From Hyphomicrobium sp. (GTDB taxonomy: Bacteria > Pseudomonadota > Alphaproteobacteria > Rhizobiales > Hyphomicrobiaceae), in the NCBI GenBank assembly GCA_022841965.1, contig JALHQM010000020.1, positions 1 to 33,959 of the forward strand: a stretch of 33,959 nt of DNA, written 5' to 3'. The notes below the pieces were generated by a model. The model saw nothing but the letters and a program-made list of their open reading frames with translations. It was not told where the DNA came from and searched no databases. Positions 22,398 to 32,399 of this stretch are shown piece after piece (the stretch's first letter is position 1; every line of letters begins with the position of its first letter). The position numbers and the translations under genes are program-made.

Positions 22398-24620
22398 ATG
22401 ATGCGCCAATACGAACTCGTTGAACGAGTTCAGAAGTACGATCCGAAAGCCAGCGAGGCGCTGCTAAACCGCGCCTATGTCTATGCCATGAAAGCGCACG
22501 GGCATCAAAAGCGCGCATCGGGCGACCCGTATTTTTCGCATCCGCTCGAAGTGGCGGCCATTCTGACGGACTTGAAGCTCGACGACGCGACTGTGGCGAC
22601 GGCGCTGCTGCACGATGTGATCGAGGATACGGATGCGACGCGGGCCGAGATCGATCAGTTGTTCGGGCCGGAAATCGGGGCGCTGGTCGATGGGCTCACC
22701 AAGATCAAGCGGCTCGATCTGGTCTCCAAGCAGACCGAGCAGGCGGAGAATTTTCGCAAACTGTTGATTGCCATTTCAACCGATATTCGCGTGCTGCTCG
22801 TGAAGCTCGCCGACCGGCTGCATAATATGCGCACGCTGGAGCACATGAAGCCGGGCAGCCGGCAGCGCATTTCGGAAGAGACGCTCGATATTTATGCGCC
22901 TCTGTCGGGGCGCATGGGCATGCAGGCGATCCGCGACGAGCTTGAGGATCATGCGTTTCGTTGGTTGCATCCGGACGCCTACAAGGCGGTGACCGACAAG
23001 CTCGTGGAATTGAGGGCGAAGAATGAAGGGCTGGTCGAGGACATCGAAGGCGCGCTGACGGCCAAGTTGGTGGAAGCCGGGATAGACGCCAGTGTGTCGG
23101 GGCGGGAAAAGAAGCCGTATTCGATCTGGCGGAAGATGACGAACAAGCAGATTTCGCTGGAGCAGCTGTCGGACATCTATGCGTTCCGGCTGACGACGAA
23201 GGATATCGCGGACTGCTATCGCGTGCTGGGCGTGGCGCACACGACGTGGCGGGCGGTGCCGGGGCGGTTCAAGGACTACATTTCGACGCCGAAGCAGAAC
23301 AATTACCAATCGATCCACACCACCGTGGTGGGCCCGCGTCATCAGCGCGTGGAATTGCAGATTCGCACGCAGCTCATGCATCAGGTGGCCGAGTACGGTG
23401 TGGCCGCACACGCGCTGTATAAAGATATGACCAAAGGGGCGATTGCTGCCGGCTCCATGACGTCGCTCGACGACAAGGAGCATGGGCCGTACGTGTGGCT
23501 GAGGCGGATGGTCGAGACGTTGCTGGAGGGATCGAATCCGGAAGAGTTTTTGGAGCACACGAAGCTCGAGCTGTTCCAGGATCAGGTGTTTTGTTTCTCG
23601 CCGAAGGGCCGTCTAATCGCTCTGCCGCGTGGGGCGACGCCGCTCGACTTTGCTTATGCGGTGCATACAGACGTCGGAAACGCGGCGGTGGGGGCGTACG
23701 TCAACGGCCGCCATGTGCCGATCGACACGCGGCTGCGGAATGGTGATGAGGTCGAAATTAGAACGTCGAAGGGGCACGTGCCGCCGGCGGCCTGGGAAAG
23801 TTTGTGTGTGACAGGGCGGGCGCAAAGCGCGATCCGGCGGGCAGCGCGGGAGGCTGTGCGGCGACAGTACGTGGAGTTGGGACGACGGCTGGCCATGGCG
23901 GCGTTTGAGGCCGCGCATGTGGCTTATTCGGACGATGCTGTTAAGCGCGTTCTTTCGAAGTTTCCGCAGAAGTCGATCGATGAGTTGCTGGCGGCCGTTG
24001 CACGCGGTGAGTTGCCGGCTGGCGATGTTTTGAAGGCGGTTTCGCCGGAGGCTGTGCAGGCGGCTGCGACGCAGAGCGTTCTGGAAAACCCGCTCAAGGG
24101 TTGGCTGGATCTGACGAAGGTCTCAGGGTTGCGCGTCAGGGCGCCCGCGCCTGGAGCGCCGACGGGGCAGCCGTCGTCGGCCATTGCGCTGCGCGGTTTG
24201 AAAGACGATGTGCCGGTGATCTTCGAGGAGGGCGGGGCTGTGCCGGGGGACCGGATCGTCGGCGTGCTTGAGCCGGGCACGGGTATCCGGATTTTCCAGA
24301 TCCATTCGCCGCGATTGCAAGCCTACGAGCACCAGCGCTGGATCGATATGTCTTGGGACATCGATGCGGAGAAGCAGGAGCGGTTCCCGGCTAAGCTGAG
24401 TGTGACCGCTCCGAACCGGCCCGGCACGTTGGCTGCGATTGCGGATGTGATCGGCGGGGCCGGCGGCAATATCGACAACCTTAAAATGATCCGGCGCGCG
24501 TCCGATTTCACGGAATTGCGTATCGAGCTGGAGGTGTTCGACTTGGCGCATCTCAATCGAATTATCGGGGGGTTGCGGCAGACCGACATCGTGAGCACGG
24601 TTGACCGCGTTTTCGAGTAG
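22398..24620 (+). CDS. rsh: Bifunctional (p)ppGpp synthetase/hydrolase (Rsh)
   Basis: Rsh makes and degrades the alarmone (p)ppGpp. The 740-residue product has all expected parts: HD hydrolase (H48, HD at 72-73, ED at 76-77 in LLHDVIEDT), synthetase domain (about 220-350, with the PYSIWRKM and IYAFRL stretches), TGS (about 390-450), a helical linker, and a C-terminal ACT domain (about 665-738). The RFKD at 290-293 is the RxKD signature of bifunctional enzymes rather than the ExDD of RelA-type synthetases. GAGGA is upstream of the ATG pair at 22398; an in-frame start at 22338 would add 20 unrelated residues. It lies between rpoZ and pdxJ. Confidence 0.95.
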   Translation: MMRQYELVERVQKYDPKASEALLNRAYVYAMKAHGHQKRASGDPYFSHPLEVAAILTDLKLDDATVATALLHDVIEDTDATRAEIDQLFGPEIGALVDGLTKIKRLDLVSKQTEQAENFRKLLIAISTDIRVLLVKLADRLHNMRTLEHMKPGSRQRISEETLDIYAPLSGRMGMQAIRDELEDHAFRWLHPDAYKAVTDKLVELRAKNEGLVEDIEGALTAKLVEAGIDASVSGREKKPYSIWRKMTNKQISLEQLSDIYAFRLTTKDIADCYRVLGVAHTTWRAVPGRFKDYISTPKQNNYQSIHTTVVGPRHQRVELQIRTQLMHQVAEYGVAAHALYKDMTKGAIAAGSMTSLDDKEHGPYVWLRRMVETLLEGSNPEEFLEHTKLELFQDQVFCFSPKGRLIALPRGATPLDFAYAVHTDVGNAAVGAYVNGRHVPIDTRLRNGDEVEIRTSKGHVPPAAWESLCVTGRAQSAIRRAAREAVRRQYVELGRRLAMAAFEAAHVAYSDDAVKRVLSKFPQKSIDELLAAVARGELPAGDVLKAVSPEAVQAAATQSVLENPLKGWLDLTKVSGLRVRAPAPGAPTGQPSSAIALRGLKDDVPVIFEEGGAVPGDRIVGVLEPGTGIRIFQIHSPRLQAYEHQRWIDMSWDIDAEKQERFPAKLSVTAPNRPGTLAAIADVIGGAGGNIDNLKMIRRASDFTELRIELEVFDLAHLNRIIGGLRQTDIVSTVDRVFE

Positions 24621-24672
24621 GCCCGGCTGGTGGTGTTGCCGCTGGAAGAGTGATTGAACGACAGGGATCGTC

Positions 24673-25461
24673 ATGGGCAGTCCGCACGACAGTTCAAATT
24701 TTTTACGCCTCGGCGTCAACATCGACCATGTGGCCACGATCCGGAATGCGCGTGGTGGACGGCATCCCGATCCGCTGCGAGCGGCGCATCTGGCCGTGGA
24801 AGCGGGGGCTGACGGGATCACGGCGCATTTGCGGGAAGACCGGCGGCATATTTCCGATCGCGACATCGCGCGGCTGAAGTCGGAACTGACGCGCCCGCTC
24901 AATCTAGAAATGGCGGCGACGGACGAGATGCTGGCGATCGCATTGCGGCATGTTCCCAATGCCTGCTGTCTGGTGCCGGAGCGGCGCGAAGAGCGGACGA
25001 CCGAAGGTGGCCTCGATGTCGTTCGTGCCGGGGAGCCGCTCAAGAAGATTGTGCAAAGCCTGCGCGATGCGGGCATCCGCGTGTCGCTGTTCATTGAAGC
25101 CGATGCGCGCGCGATTGAAGCGTCCGCGCTGATCGGCGCCGACATTGTCGAACTGCATACGGGTCAGTATTGCGAAAGGGCGTTGGACGATGACGCCAAG
25201 GGCATCGCCAAGGAAGTCGAGCGGTTGCGCAAGGCGGCGGCTCTTGCCGACCAAGCCGGGCTCGAGGTTCATGCGGGACATGGGTTGACCTACAATACGG
25301 TGGCGGCGGTGGCGCGTATGCCGCAAATTGTGGAACTCAACATTGGCCACTTCCTCATCGGAGAGGCGATCTTCGGGGGGCTGCATTCAGCCATCCGGCA
25401 TATGCGGACGTTGATGGATCAGGCGCGTGCCGAGCCGAAGCGTCCAATGGCTGCGCAATGA
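24673..25461 (+). CDS. pdxJ: Pyridoxine 5'-phosphate synthase
   Basis: PdxJ condenses 1-deoxyxylulose 5-phosphate with 3-amino-2-oxopropyl phosphate to give pyridoxine 5'-phosphate (DXP-dependent vitamin B6 route). The 262-residue TIM-barrel protein shows typical motifs: [17 protein letters not shown] at the N-terminus, [14 protein letters not shown], the [13 protein letters not shown] loop, and [11 protein letters not shown] followed by [11 protein letters not shown]. The extra N-terminal eight residues are variable in the family. Its stop overlaps the acpS start (ATGA at 25458-25461). Confidence 0.97.
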   Translation: MGSPHDSSNFLRLGVNIDHVATIRNARGGRHPDPLRAAHLAVEAGADGITAHLREDRRHISDRDIARLKSELTRPLNLEMAATDEMLAIALRHVPNACCLVPERREERTTEGGLDVVRAGEPLKKIVQSLRDAGIRVSLFIEADARAIEASALIGADIVELHTGQYCERALDDDAKGIAKEVERLRKAAALADQAGLEVHAGHGLTYNTVAAVARMPQIVELNIGHFLIGEAIFGGLHSAIRHMRTLMDQARAEPKRPMAAQ

Positions 25462-25874
25462 TCATTGGGATCGGAAACGATATCATCGACATCCGGCGGG
25501 TCGAGAAGACGCTGGCTCGGTTCGGGGACCGGTTCGTGTCGCGGGTGTTTACCGATATCGAGCGGGCAAAATCCGACCGCCGGGCTCAGCGCGCCGCCTC
25601 CTATGCAAAGCGGTTTGCTGCGAAGGAAGCGTGTGCGAAGGCCTTGGGGACGGGGTTGCGGCAGGGTGTTTACTGGCGCGACATGGGCGTCGTTAATCTG
25701 CCAAGTGGACGGCCAACCTTAAAATTAACGGGCGGAGCTGCGGCCCATTTGGCGTTGCTGACACCGGATGGCTACGACGCACGCATCGATTTGACAATAA
25801 CAGATGATTATCCGTTGGCGGAAGCCGTTGTAATCATTTCCTGTCTTGCGACCAAGGTCGAGCAACGAGGCTAA
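25458..25874 (+). CDS. acpS: Holo-[acyl-carrier-protein] synthase
   Basis: AcpS transfers the 4'-phosphopantetheine arm from CoA to acyl carrier protein. The 138-residue length is normal. The first motif, GIGNDIIDI with metal-binding D8, and the second, [16 protein letters not shown] with a metal-binding Glu, are both present. The ATG overlaps the pdxJ stop by 4 bases, which implies co-translation. lepB follows after 137 bp. Confidence 0.96.
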   Translation: MIIGIGNDIIDIRRVEKTLARFGDRFVSRVFTDIERAKSDRRAQRAASYAKRFAAKEACAKALGTGLRQGVYWRDMGVVNLPSGRPTLKLTGGAAAHLALLTPDGYDARIDLTITDDYPLAEAVVIISCLATKVEQRG

Positions 25875-26011
25875 TGCTGGCGGGTCAGCCGGGAGAATGC
25901 CTCGATTTGCGCAGAGAACAGCGAAAAGGTATAGCGGGCCCCTGATTTACGCGCTTGGCCGGACCGGAGAGCTCACGGGGGGGCTTATCGGCCGGCGGCA
26001 TTGGAGAGAAC

Positions 26012-26782
26012 ATGGCGTCCAATTCGAATGCGCGGTCGTCGCGCTACTACGGGATGCGGGATACCATTGTGGTGGTCCTGCAGGCCTTGGCGATCGCACT
26101 GTTCGTGCGCGTGTTTTTCTACCAGCCGTTCAACATCCCGTCGGGATCGATGAAAGAGACGCTGCTGGTTGGCGATTACCTCTTCGTGTCAAAGCTCTCC
26201 TACGGCTACAGCAAATACTCTTTCCCATTTTCGCCAAACCTTTTTTCCGGCCGGTTTTTTGCATCCGAGCCGGAGCGCGGTGATGTGGCGGTGTTCAAGC
26301 TGCCGCGGGACAACTCGACCGATTACATCAAGCGCGTGATCGGACTGCCAGGTGATGAAATCGAAATGCGCGGCGGACAACTGGTGATCAATGGAACGCC
26401 AGTGCCGAAAGTGGCTAAGGGTGTCTCTGCGACGGTGGACGACGACGGGATGCCGATTGAAATTCCCTCGTTCACAGAAACGCTGCCGAATGGTGTGGTC
26501 TACACCGTGCTCGACGCGCAACAGAACGGGCCGTTCGATACCGTCGGACCCTACAAGGTGCCGGCAGGTCACTATTTCATGATGGGCGACAACCGGGACA
26601 ACTCGACGGACAGCCGGGCGCGGAGCCAGGTGGGCTACGTGCCGTTTGAAAATTTTGTCGGGCGGGCAGAGATCATTTTCTTCTCGGCCGCCGTGGATGA
26701 GCCCGACGCGCTGAACTGGACAAGCCCGTGGACATGGCCGTTCGATGTGCGCTGGAGCCGGTTCTTCAATCTCGTGCGCTGA
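26012..26782 (+). CDS. lepB: Signal peptidase I
   Basis: LepB cleaves signal peptides from exported proteins at the outer face of the inner membrane. The 256-residue product has one N-terminal transmembrane helix (about 19-36) and the Ser/Lys catalytic pair: S46 in PSGSM and K107 in DYIKRVIGLPGD. The later boxes GDNRDNSTDSR and the FVGRAEIIFFS segment are in place. I chose ATG 26012 behind GGAGA rather than the in-frame start at 25955. The next gene, rnc, begins 10 bp after the stop. Confidence 0.96.
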   Translation: MASNSNARSSRYYGMRDTIVVVLQALAIALFVRVFFYQPFNIPSGSMKETLLVGDYLFVSKLSYGYSKYSFPFSPNLFSGRFFASEPERGDVAVFKLPRDNSTDYIKRVIGLPGDEIEMRGGQLVINGTPVPKVAKGVSATVDDDGMPIEIPSFTETLPNGVVYTVLDAQQNGPFDTVGPYKVPAGHYFMMGDNRDNSTDSRARSQVGYVPFENFVGRAEIIFFSAAVDEPDALNWTSPWTWPFDVRWSRFFNLVR

Positions 26783-26792
26783 CGGGGCCCTG

Positions 26793-27506
26793 GTGTTCAA
26801 GGCCCGCAGATACAAGGATCTCGAGCAGAGGCTCGGTTACAAGTTCAAGCGCGAACAGTCTTTGGAGTGCGCATTGACGCACGCGAGCGTGCGTGGAGGC
26901 AAGCCCGTCCGGGCCGACAACGAGCGGCTGGAATTTGTCGGGGATCGCGTTCTGGGATTGGCGATCGCGGGGTTCTTGAACGCCACGTTTCCGTTGGCGA
27001 AAGAGGGCGAGCTGGCGCGGCGCTACAATAGCCTTGTTCGCGGCGAGACGTGCGCCCGCATCGGGCGTGATTTGGGGATCGGTCCGCGGCTTGTCTTGTC
27101 GGATGCGGAAGCATCAAGCGGTGGACGTGATAAGGATACGATCCTGGCGGATGCGGTCGAGGCCATTTTGGGTGCGATCTATGTCGAGGCCGGGTTCGAT
27201 ACGGCGCGGGATGTGGTTTTGCGGTTGTGGTCGCCGCTGTTGACGGATCAGAAGCCGCAAATGGTGGCGGCCGATCCCAAAACGGCTCTGCAAGAGTGGG
27301 CGCAGGGACGCGGATTGAGCCTGCCGCAGTATTCGGTGGTTTCGCGCGAGGGCCCGGATCATGCGCCGATGTTCACGGCGGAAGTTCGGATCAAGTCGCT
27401 TGAGCCGTCGCGGGGCGAAGGGGCCTCGAAGCGGCTGGCAGAGCAAGCGGCGGCGTCGAGTTTGTTGGAGCGTGAAGGCGTGATCGAACGGAGCGGACAT
27501 GGTTGA
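26793..27506 (+). CDS. rnc: Ribonuclease III
   Basis: RNase III cuts double-stranded RNA in rRNA processing and gene control. The start is GTG 26793, 10 bp after the lepB stop; the in-frame start at 26745 would overlap lepB and add non-family residues. The 237-residue product has the catalytic signature NERLEFVGD (43-51, with E47 and D51) and D120/E123 in LADAVEAILGA. A C-terminal double-stranded RNA-binding domain (about 165-232) begins DPKTALQEWAQ. The ribosome site is weak, so translation may be coupled to lepB. The gene end overlaps era by 8 bp. Confidence 0.95.
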   Translation: MFKARRYKDLEQRLGYKFKREQSLECALTHASVRGGKPVRADNERLEFVGDRVLGLAIAGFLNATFPLAKEGELARRYNSLVRGETCARIGRDLGIGPRLVLSDAEASSGGRDKDTILADAVEAILGAIYVEAGFDTARDVVLRLWSPLLTDQKPQMVAADPKTALQEWAQGRGLSLPQYSVVSREGPDHAPMFTAEVRIKSLEPSRGEGASKRLAEQAAASSLLEREGVIERSGHG

Positions 27507-28440
27507 GGATGGCAGTCAGCCGGGCGGCGAGGGTGGACCGGAGCCAACGCGCTGCGGTTTTGTCGCTGTGATTGGCGTGCCGAACGCGGGCAAGTCGACG
27601 CTCGTCAACCAGATGGTGGGCGCCAAGGTGTCGATCGTCTCTCATAAAGTGCAGACGACGCGGGTGCCGCTGCGCGGGATTGCGCTGGAGGGGAAAAGCC
27701 AGCTCGTTTTCATCGACACACCAGGAATCTTCAGTCCAAAGCGGCGGCTTGACCGGGCGATGGTTCAGGCGGCGTGGGGCGGGGCGCACGATGCCGACAT
27801 CGTGGTGATGCTCGTCGACGCTGCGAAGGGTGTTGATGAGGATTTGGAGCGCATTCTGGCAAAGCTCTCGGAAGCGCCGCATCCAAAAATTCTGGTGCTC
27901 AACAAGGTGGACCGGGTGAGCGACAAGGATCGCTTGTTGCCGTTGATTGCGAGGCTGTCGGAGAAGCAGACTTTCGACCGGGTTTTTCTGATCTCGGCTC
28001 TGGATGGCAGCGGAGTGGCGGATCTGAAACGCTATCTGGCCGAGCGGATGCCGCTAGGGCCGTGGCACTATCCGGAAGATGAGATCTCAGACGCGCCGCT
28101 GCGGATGCTGGCCTCGGAACTGACGCGGGAGAAGATCTACGAGTATTTGCACGAAGAACTGCCGTATTCGACGACCGTGGAGACGACCGACTGGAAAGCG
28201 TTCAAGAACGGGTCGGTGAGGATCGAACAGACGATCTACGTCGAGCGGGATAGCCAGAAGGCAATCGTGCTCGGCAACAAGGGACAGACGATCAAGCGGA
28301 TATCGAGTTCATCGCGCAACGAACTGGCGAAGATCCTCGAACATGATGTGCACCTCTTCCTGTTCGTGAAGGTGCGCGAGAACTGGGGCAGCGATCCGGA
28401 GCGGTATCGCGAGATGGGCCTCGACTTCCCGAAGGAGTAA
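27499..28440 (+). CDS. era: GTPase Era
   Basis: Era is an essential GTPase that binds 16S rRNA in 30S subunit maturation. The 313-residue product has G1 GVPNAGKST (26-34), G3 DTPG in IDTPGIF, G4 NKVD and the ISALDGSG motif, followed by a KH domain (about 215-300) with the GNKGQTIKRI loop. The first 18 residues are a variable extension. It overlaps rnc by 8 bp and precedes recO, the standard rnc-era-recO order. Confidence 0.97.
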   Translation: MVEDGSQPGGEGGPEPTRCGFVAVIGVPNAGKSTLVNQMVGAKVSIVSHKVQTTRVPLRGIALEGKSQLVFIDTPGIFSPKRRLDRAMVQAAWGGAHDADIVVMLVDAAKGVDEDLERILAKLSEAPHPKILVLNKVDRVSDKDRLLPLIARLSEKQTFDRVFLISALDGSGVADLKRYLAERMPLGPWHYPEDEISDAPLRMLASELTREKIYEYLHEELPYSTTVETTDWKAFKNGSVRIEQTIYVERDSQKAIVLGNKGQTIKRISSSSRNELAKILEHDVHLFLFVKVRENWGSDPERYREMGLDFPKE

Positions 28441-28483
28441 GCGCGGCTTGCATCCACGGTCCGCTGCCGGGTAAGGCTCGCTT

Positions 28484-29206
28484 ATGGAATGGTCGGACGA
28501 AGCAATCATCCTCAGTGTACGGACCCACGGTGAGACGGCGGCTGTGGTCGATCTGTTCACGCGGTCGCATGGGCGGCACGCGGGGTTGGTGCATGGCGGA
28601 CGCTCGCGCAAGGCACGCCCGACGCTTCAAATGGGCAACCACGTCGATGCAACGTGGAAGGCGCGGTTGTCTGAGCATCTGGGGCATATGACGGTTGAGT
28701 TGCGGCGCGGGTATGCCGCGTCCGCGATGGAGGATGCGGCGGCGCTGTCGGGGATGACGTCGATGTGTGCATTAGCGCGGCTGTTGCCCGAGCGCGATCC
28801 GCATCCGGCGCTCTACGAGGTGACCCTGTTCGTTTTGAGCTTTCTTGATGATCCCACCGTTTGGCCGGCGCTGATGGTGCGCTGGGAATTGGCGCTGTTG
28901 CAGGAATTGGGTTTCGGTCTGGATTTGTCGGCGTGCGCGGCGACGGGGGGGAACGATCAGCTGATCTATGTCTCGCCGAAGTCGGGGCGAGCGGTGTCGG
29001 CGTCGGCGGGTGAACCTTATAAGGATCGTTTGCTGGCGCTGCCGCAGTTTCTGACTTCGGCGCGCGATCGGCATGCAACGCGCGAAGACGTCGAGGCGGG
29101 GTTTGCGCTCACGGGATTTTTTCTGGAGCAGCGCGTGTTGGCGCCCAAGGGCGACACGTTGCCGGAGCCGCGCTCGCGGATCATGACGCATATCGAGCGG
29201 TCGTAG
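28484..29206 (+). CDS. recO: DNA repair protein RecO
   Basis: RecO helps load RecA at single-strand gaps with RecF and RecR. The 240-residue product has the N-terminal OB-fold start MEWSDEAIILSVRTHGE and the conserved helical middle (LLPERDPHPALYEVTLFVL). It ends with the GFALTGFFLEQRVL segment typical of alphaproteobacterial RecO. One Cys pair that binds zinc in some homologues is not complete here. It is 43 bp after era and ends 4 bp from the convergent CAP-domain gene. Confidence 0.94.
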   Translation: MEWSDEAIILSVRTHGETAAVVDLFTRSHGRHAGLVHGGRSRKARPTLQMGNHVDATWKARLSEHLGHMTVELRRGYAASAMEDAAALSGMTSMCALARLLPERDPHPALYEVTLFVLSFLDDPTVWPALMVRWELALLQELGFGLDLSACAATGGNDQLIYVSPKSGRAVSASAGEPYKDRLLALPQFLTSARDRHATREDVEAGFALTGFFLEQRVLAPKGDTLPEPRSRIMTHIERS

Positions 29207-29210
29207 ACTT

Positions 29211-29900
29211 TCAATCCAGCGTGGCGCGCTTGGAGAGTTCGACCTTGAGCCCAGCTTTGGTATCCGATTTGAGAGTGTAGACGGTCTGATCGGCGGCTTG
29301 GAAACTGGCTGCGACCTTTTTGGGGCCAGCTTTGATGAAATCGAGCGCGCCCGGTGTGCAGGCGGTATGGGTCACGCTCATTGAGGGGCTCAAGTCATGT
29401 GTTTCGCCGCTGAAGGTATAGGCGACGGGGACGCCGGAGGCGTTGGCGATCTGGAAGGTGAATTTTTCCGACTGGGGCCGGCCGAAGACCTGCACGGTGA
29501 TGTACTTGGGATTTTTGTCGGGTGCCTGGACCACGCCGACGCCGATTTCTGTGTAATGGGGTCCGAGTAGGTTCTCCTTGTGCCCGGGTGAATTGATCCA
29601 GCCTTCGAGCGTTTGTTGGGCTAACGCCTTCGTTTCGAAGCCGCGGCTGTCGAGGTTCATGGCGAGGTTTTCGCCGATAGAGCACCACTGGTAGCCGGAG
29701 GAGGAGGCGCGGGTTCCGACGTCGCGGTTGTCGGCGGTGTGGGAGAAGGCGTTGTTCTTGGCCAGATAGGTGGCGTAGGCGCGGGCGGTTTTGGACAGCG
29801 CGGGGCTCGCCGTCACTTGCCCGAGCCTATTCTCGCGCCGAAAAGCGTTGGTCATGTCGATCACGACCTGTTCGACGGCTGGAATGTCGGGCAGCGGCAT
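29211..29900 (-). CDS. CAP-domain (SCP/PR1-like) protein
   Basis: A 229-residue protein with a CAP fold at about 10-145. The family's putative metal-binding residues are recognisable: H54 in FSHTADN, E77 in GENLA and the GWINSPGHKENLL motif. The remaining 85 residues form a beta-rich C-terminal part that I do not recognise. Bacterial CAP proteins are usually exported, yet this one starts MPLPDIPAVEQ with no signal peptide, and no upstream in-frame extension provides one. GGAGAG lies about 12 bases before the ATG. The gene faces recO and is divergent from parC. The function is unknown. Confidence 0.85.
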   Translation of the reverse strand: MPLPDIPAVEQVVIDMTNAFRRENRLGQVTASPALSKTARAYATYLAKNNAFSHTADNRDVGTRASSSGYQWCSIGENLAMNLDSRGFETKALAQQTLEGWINSPGHKENLLGPHYTEIGVGVVQAPDKNPKYITVQVFGRPQSEKFTFQIANASGVPVAYTFSGETHDLSPSMSVTHTACTPGALDFIKAGPKKVAASFQAADQTVYTLKSDTKAGLKVELSKRATLD

Positions 29901-30044
29901 GGCTGGCTTGGTCTCTCCGGTTGTGGTGCAAGGCTACCGAAACGCGAACAAGTTGGCAAAATTCGGCTGTTGAAGGCGCAACCATTGGGGACATGTGGCG
30001 GCCCGGCACTTGAGGGGCGGGGCTCAGTCCAGTAACCACGGCAC

Positions 30045-32297
30045 ATGACAAAACATTCGATTCCGTCGTCCGGGGAAGGCCCCATCGAGCCCGTCAATCT
30101 CAAGGACGCGCTCGAGGAACGCTATCTCGCCTACGCGCTCTCGACCATCATGCACCGGGCGTTGCCCGATGTGCGCGACGGGTTGAAGCCGGTGCACCGG
30201 CGTATTCTTTACGCGATGCGGCAGCTGGGGCTTGACCCCGAAGGCGGGTATCGCAAGTGCGCGAAGATCGTCGGCGAGACGATGGGCAACTACCATCCGC
30301 ACGGCAACCAGGCGATCTATGACGCATTGGCGCGGTTGGCGCAGGACTTTGCGGTGCGTTATCCGCTGGTCGACGGGCAGGGCAACTTCGGCAACATCGA
30401 CGGCGATAATCCGGCAGCCGATCGCTACACGGAAGCGCGGCTGACGCCGGTTGCAGCCGATCTTCTGGATGGTATCGACGAGGACACGGTTGAGTTCCGC
30501 CCGAACTACGATGGGCGCGAGCAGGAGCCGTCGGTCCTGCCGGCAGCGTTCCCAAATCTGCTGGCGAACGGATCGGCCGGGATCGCGGTCGGCATGGCGA
30601 CGAACATTCCGCCGCACAACGCGGACGAATTGTGCGCGGCGCTATTGTACCTCATCAAGCACCCGAACGCGACGGTGGAGAAACTGGTCGAGTTTGTTCC
30701 GGGGCCGGATTTTCCGACGGGTGGCGTGATCGTGGAGCCGCGTGCGGAAATCTTGGAAGCCTATCGCACGGGGCGTGGCGGGTTCCGGTTGCGCGCGAAG
30801 TGGGAGAAGGAAGAGACGGGGCGCGGTGGCTATCAGATCGTTGTGACCGAGATCCCGTATCAGGTGCAGAAGGCCAAGCTTGTCGAGAAGATCGCCGAGC
30901 TGATGACGGAGAAGAAGCTGCCGCTTCTTGGCGACGTCCGGGACGAGAGCGCGGAGGAAGTGCGCCTCGTTCTGGAACCGAAGGTGCGCACGATCGATCC
31001 GATGCTGCTGATGGAAAGCATGTTCCGGGCGACGGAATTGGAATTGCGCTTCGGCCTCAACATGAATGTGCTTTCGGCCGGGCAGATCCCGAATGTGCTG
31101 GGATTGAAGGATGTTCTGAAGCAGTGGCTCGAACATCGCGTCGACGTTCTCGTCAGGCGGTCGGAGTATCGCCTCAAGAAAATCGAGCATCGGCTGGAAG
31201 TGCTCGACGGATATCTGATTGCGTATTTGAACATTGACGAGGTGATCCGAATCGTCCGGTTCGAGGATGAGCCGAAGAAGACGCTCATTGCACGTTTTAA
31301 GCTGACGGACGTGCAGGCCGAAGCGATCCTGAACCTGCGCTTGAAGAGCTTGTCGAAGCTTGAAGAGGTCCAGATCAGGGCCGAGCACGATAAGCTGTCG
31401 AAGGAAAAGCGGCAGCTGCAGCAGCTCTTGAAATCGGATGAGTTGCAGTGGGAGCGCATTTCGGACGAGGTGAAGGCGACGCGCGAGCGCTATTCGAAGA
31501 AGACGGAGTTGGGGCGGCGCCGGTCGTCGTTCGCCGACGCGCCCGAGATTGCCATCGATCTCGAGGAGGCGCTGACGGAGAAGGAGCCGATCACCGTTAT
31601 TCTATCCGAGAAGGGATGGATCCGCGCGATGAAGGGGCACCAGGACGATCTGTCGAAACTGGAGTTCAAGCAGGGCGATGGGTTGAAGCAGTCGATCAAG
31701 GCGATGACAACCGACAAGCTCATCCTGTTTGCGACGAATGGGCGGTTCTATACGCTGGATGCCGGCCAGTTGCCGGGCGGGCGGGGGCACGGCGAGCCTG
31801 TGCGGCTGATGGTTGATCTGGAAGAGAACCACGATTTCGTTGAGCTGTTCGTGCATGATCCGTCGCGCAAGCTGATTGTGGCGTCGAGCGGGGGTTATGG
31901 TTTCCTCGTCGCGGAAGAAGAAGTGATTGCCTCGACGCGCAAGGGGAAACAAATCCTCAACGTTGCGGATGACGAGGAAGCCGCTGTCGTCGTGCCGGCG
32001 GACGGCGATATGGTCGCTGTGGTGGGCGAGAACCGCAAGCTGCTCATCTTCAAGCTTGAGGATGTGAACGAAATGGCGCGTGGCAAGGGGACGATCCTGC
32101 AGCGCTTTAAGGATGGCGGGCTGTCGGACATCCGGGTGTTCAATAAGAAGGCGGGCCTGACATGGCTCGATAGCGCCGGGCGGACGTTCACGCTGCCGTG
32201 GAGCGACCTCAAGGAGTGGGCCGGCGAGCGGGCGCAATCTGGCCATATGGTTCCGAAGGGGTTCCCGCGGTCGAACAAATTCGGGCCGGCGTTCTAA
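30045..32297 (+). CDS. parC: DNA topoisomerase IV subunit A
   Basis: ParC is the cutting subunit of topoisomerase IV, which separates linked daughter chromosomes. The 750-residue product has the winged-helix/breakage core with catalytic Y128 ([10 protein letters not shown]). A coiled-coil dimer region follows, and then a C-terminal beta-propeller of fewer blades than GyrA. It lacks the GyrA-box (QRRGGKG-type) motif, which argues for ParC over GyrA. In the quinolone-determining loop it reads [10 protein letters not shown], where E. coli ParC has HPHGDSACYE. parE is not in the window. The gene is divergent from the CAP-domain gene and precedes a small exported protein by about 100 bp. Confidence 0.94.
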   Translation: MTKHSIPSSGEGPIEPVNLKDALEERYLAYALSTIMHRALPDVRDGLKPVHRRILYAMRQLGLDPEGGYRKCAKIVGETMGNYHPHGNQAIYDALARLAQDFAVRYPLVDGQGNFGNIDGDNPAADRYTEARLTPVAADLLDGIDEDTVEFRPNYDGREQEPSVLPAAFPNLLANGSAGIAVGMATNIPPHNADELCAALLYLIKHPNATVEKLVEFVPGPDFPTGGVIVEPRAEILEAYRTGRGGFRLRAKWEKEETGRGGYQIVVTEIPYQVQKAKLVEKIAELMTEKKLPLLGDVRDESAEEVRLVLEPKVRTIDPMLLMESMFRATELELRFGLNMNVLSAGQIPNVLGLKDVLKQWLEHRVDVLVRRSEYRLKKIEHRLEVLDGYLIAYLNIDEVIRIVRFEDEPKKTLIARFKLTDVQAEAILNLRLKSLSKLEEVQIRAEHDKLSKEKRQLQQLLKSDELQWERISDEVKATRERYSKKTELGRRRSSFADAPEIAIDLEEALTEKEPITVILSEKGWIRAMKGHQDDLSKLEFKQGDGLKQSIKAMTTDKLILFATNGRFYTLDAGQLPGGRGHGEPVRLMVDLEENHDFVELFVHDPSRKLIVASSGGYGFLVAEEEVIASTRKGKQILNVADDEEAAVVVPADGDMVAVVGENRKLLIFKLEDVNEMARGKGTILQRFKDGGLSDIRVFNKKAGLTWLDSAGRTFTLPWSDLKEWAGERAQSGHMVPKGFPRSNKFGPAF

Positions 32298-32399
32298 CCG
32301 GGGCTGCCGCTGTGACCGGGATGTCTGCGCACTGAAAAGGATGAGAGTTTTCCGAGCGCTGCCCTTGTCAGTTTGACGGGGGCTCGCTACGAAACTGTC

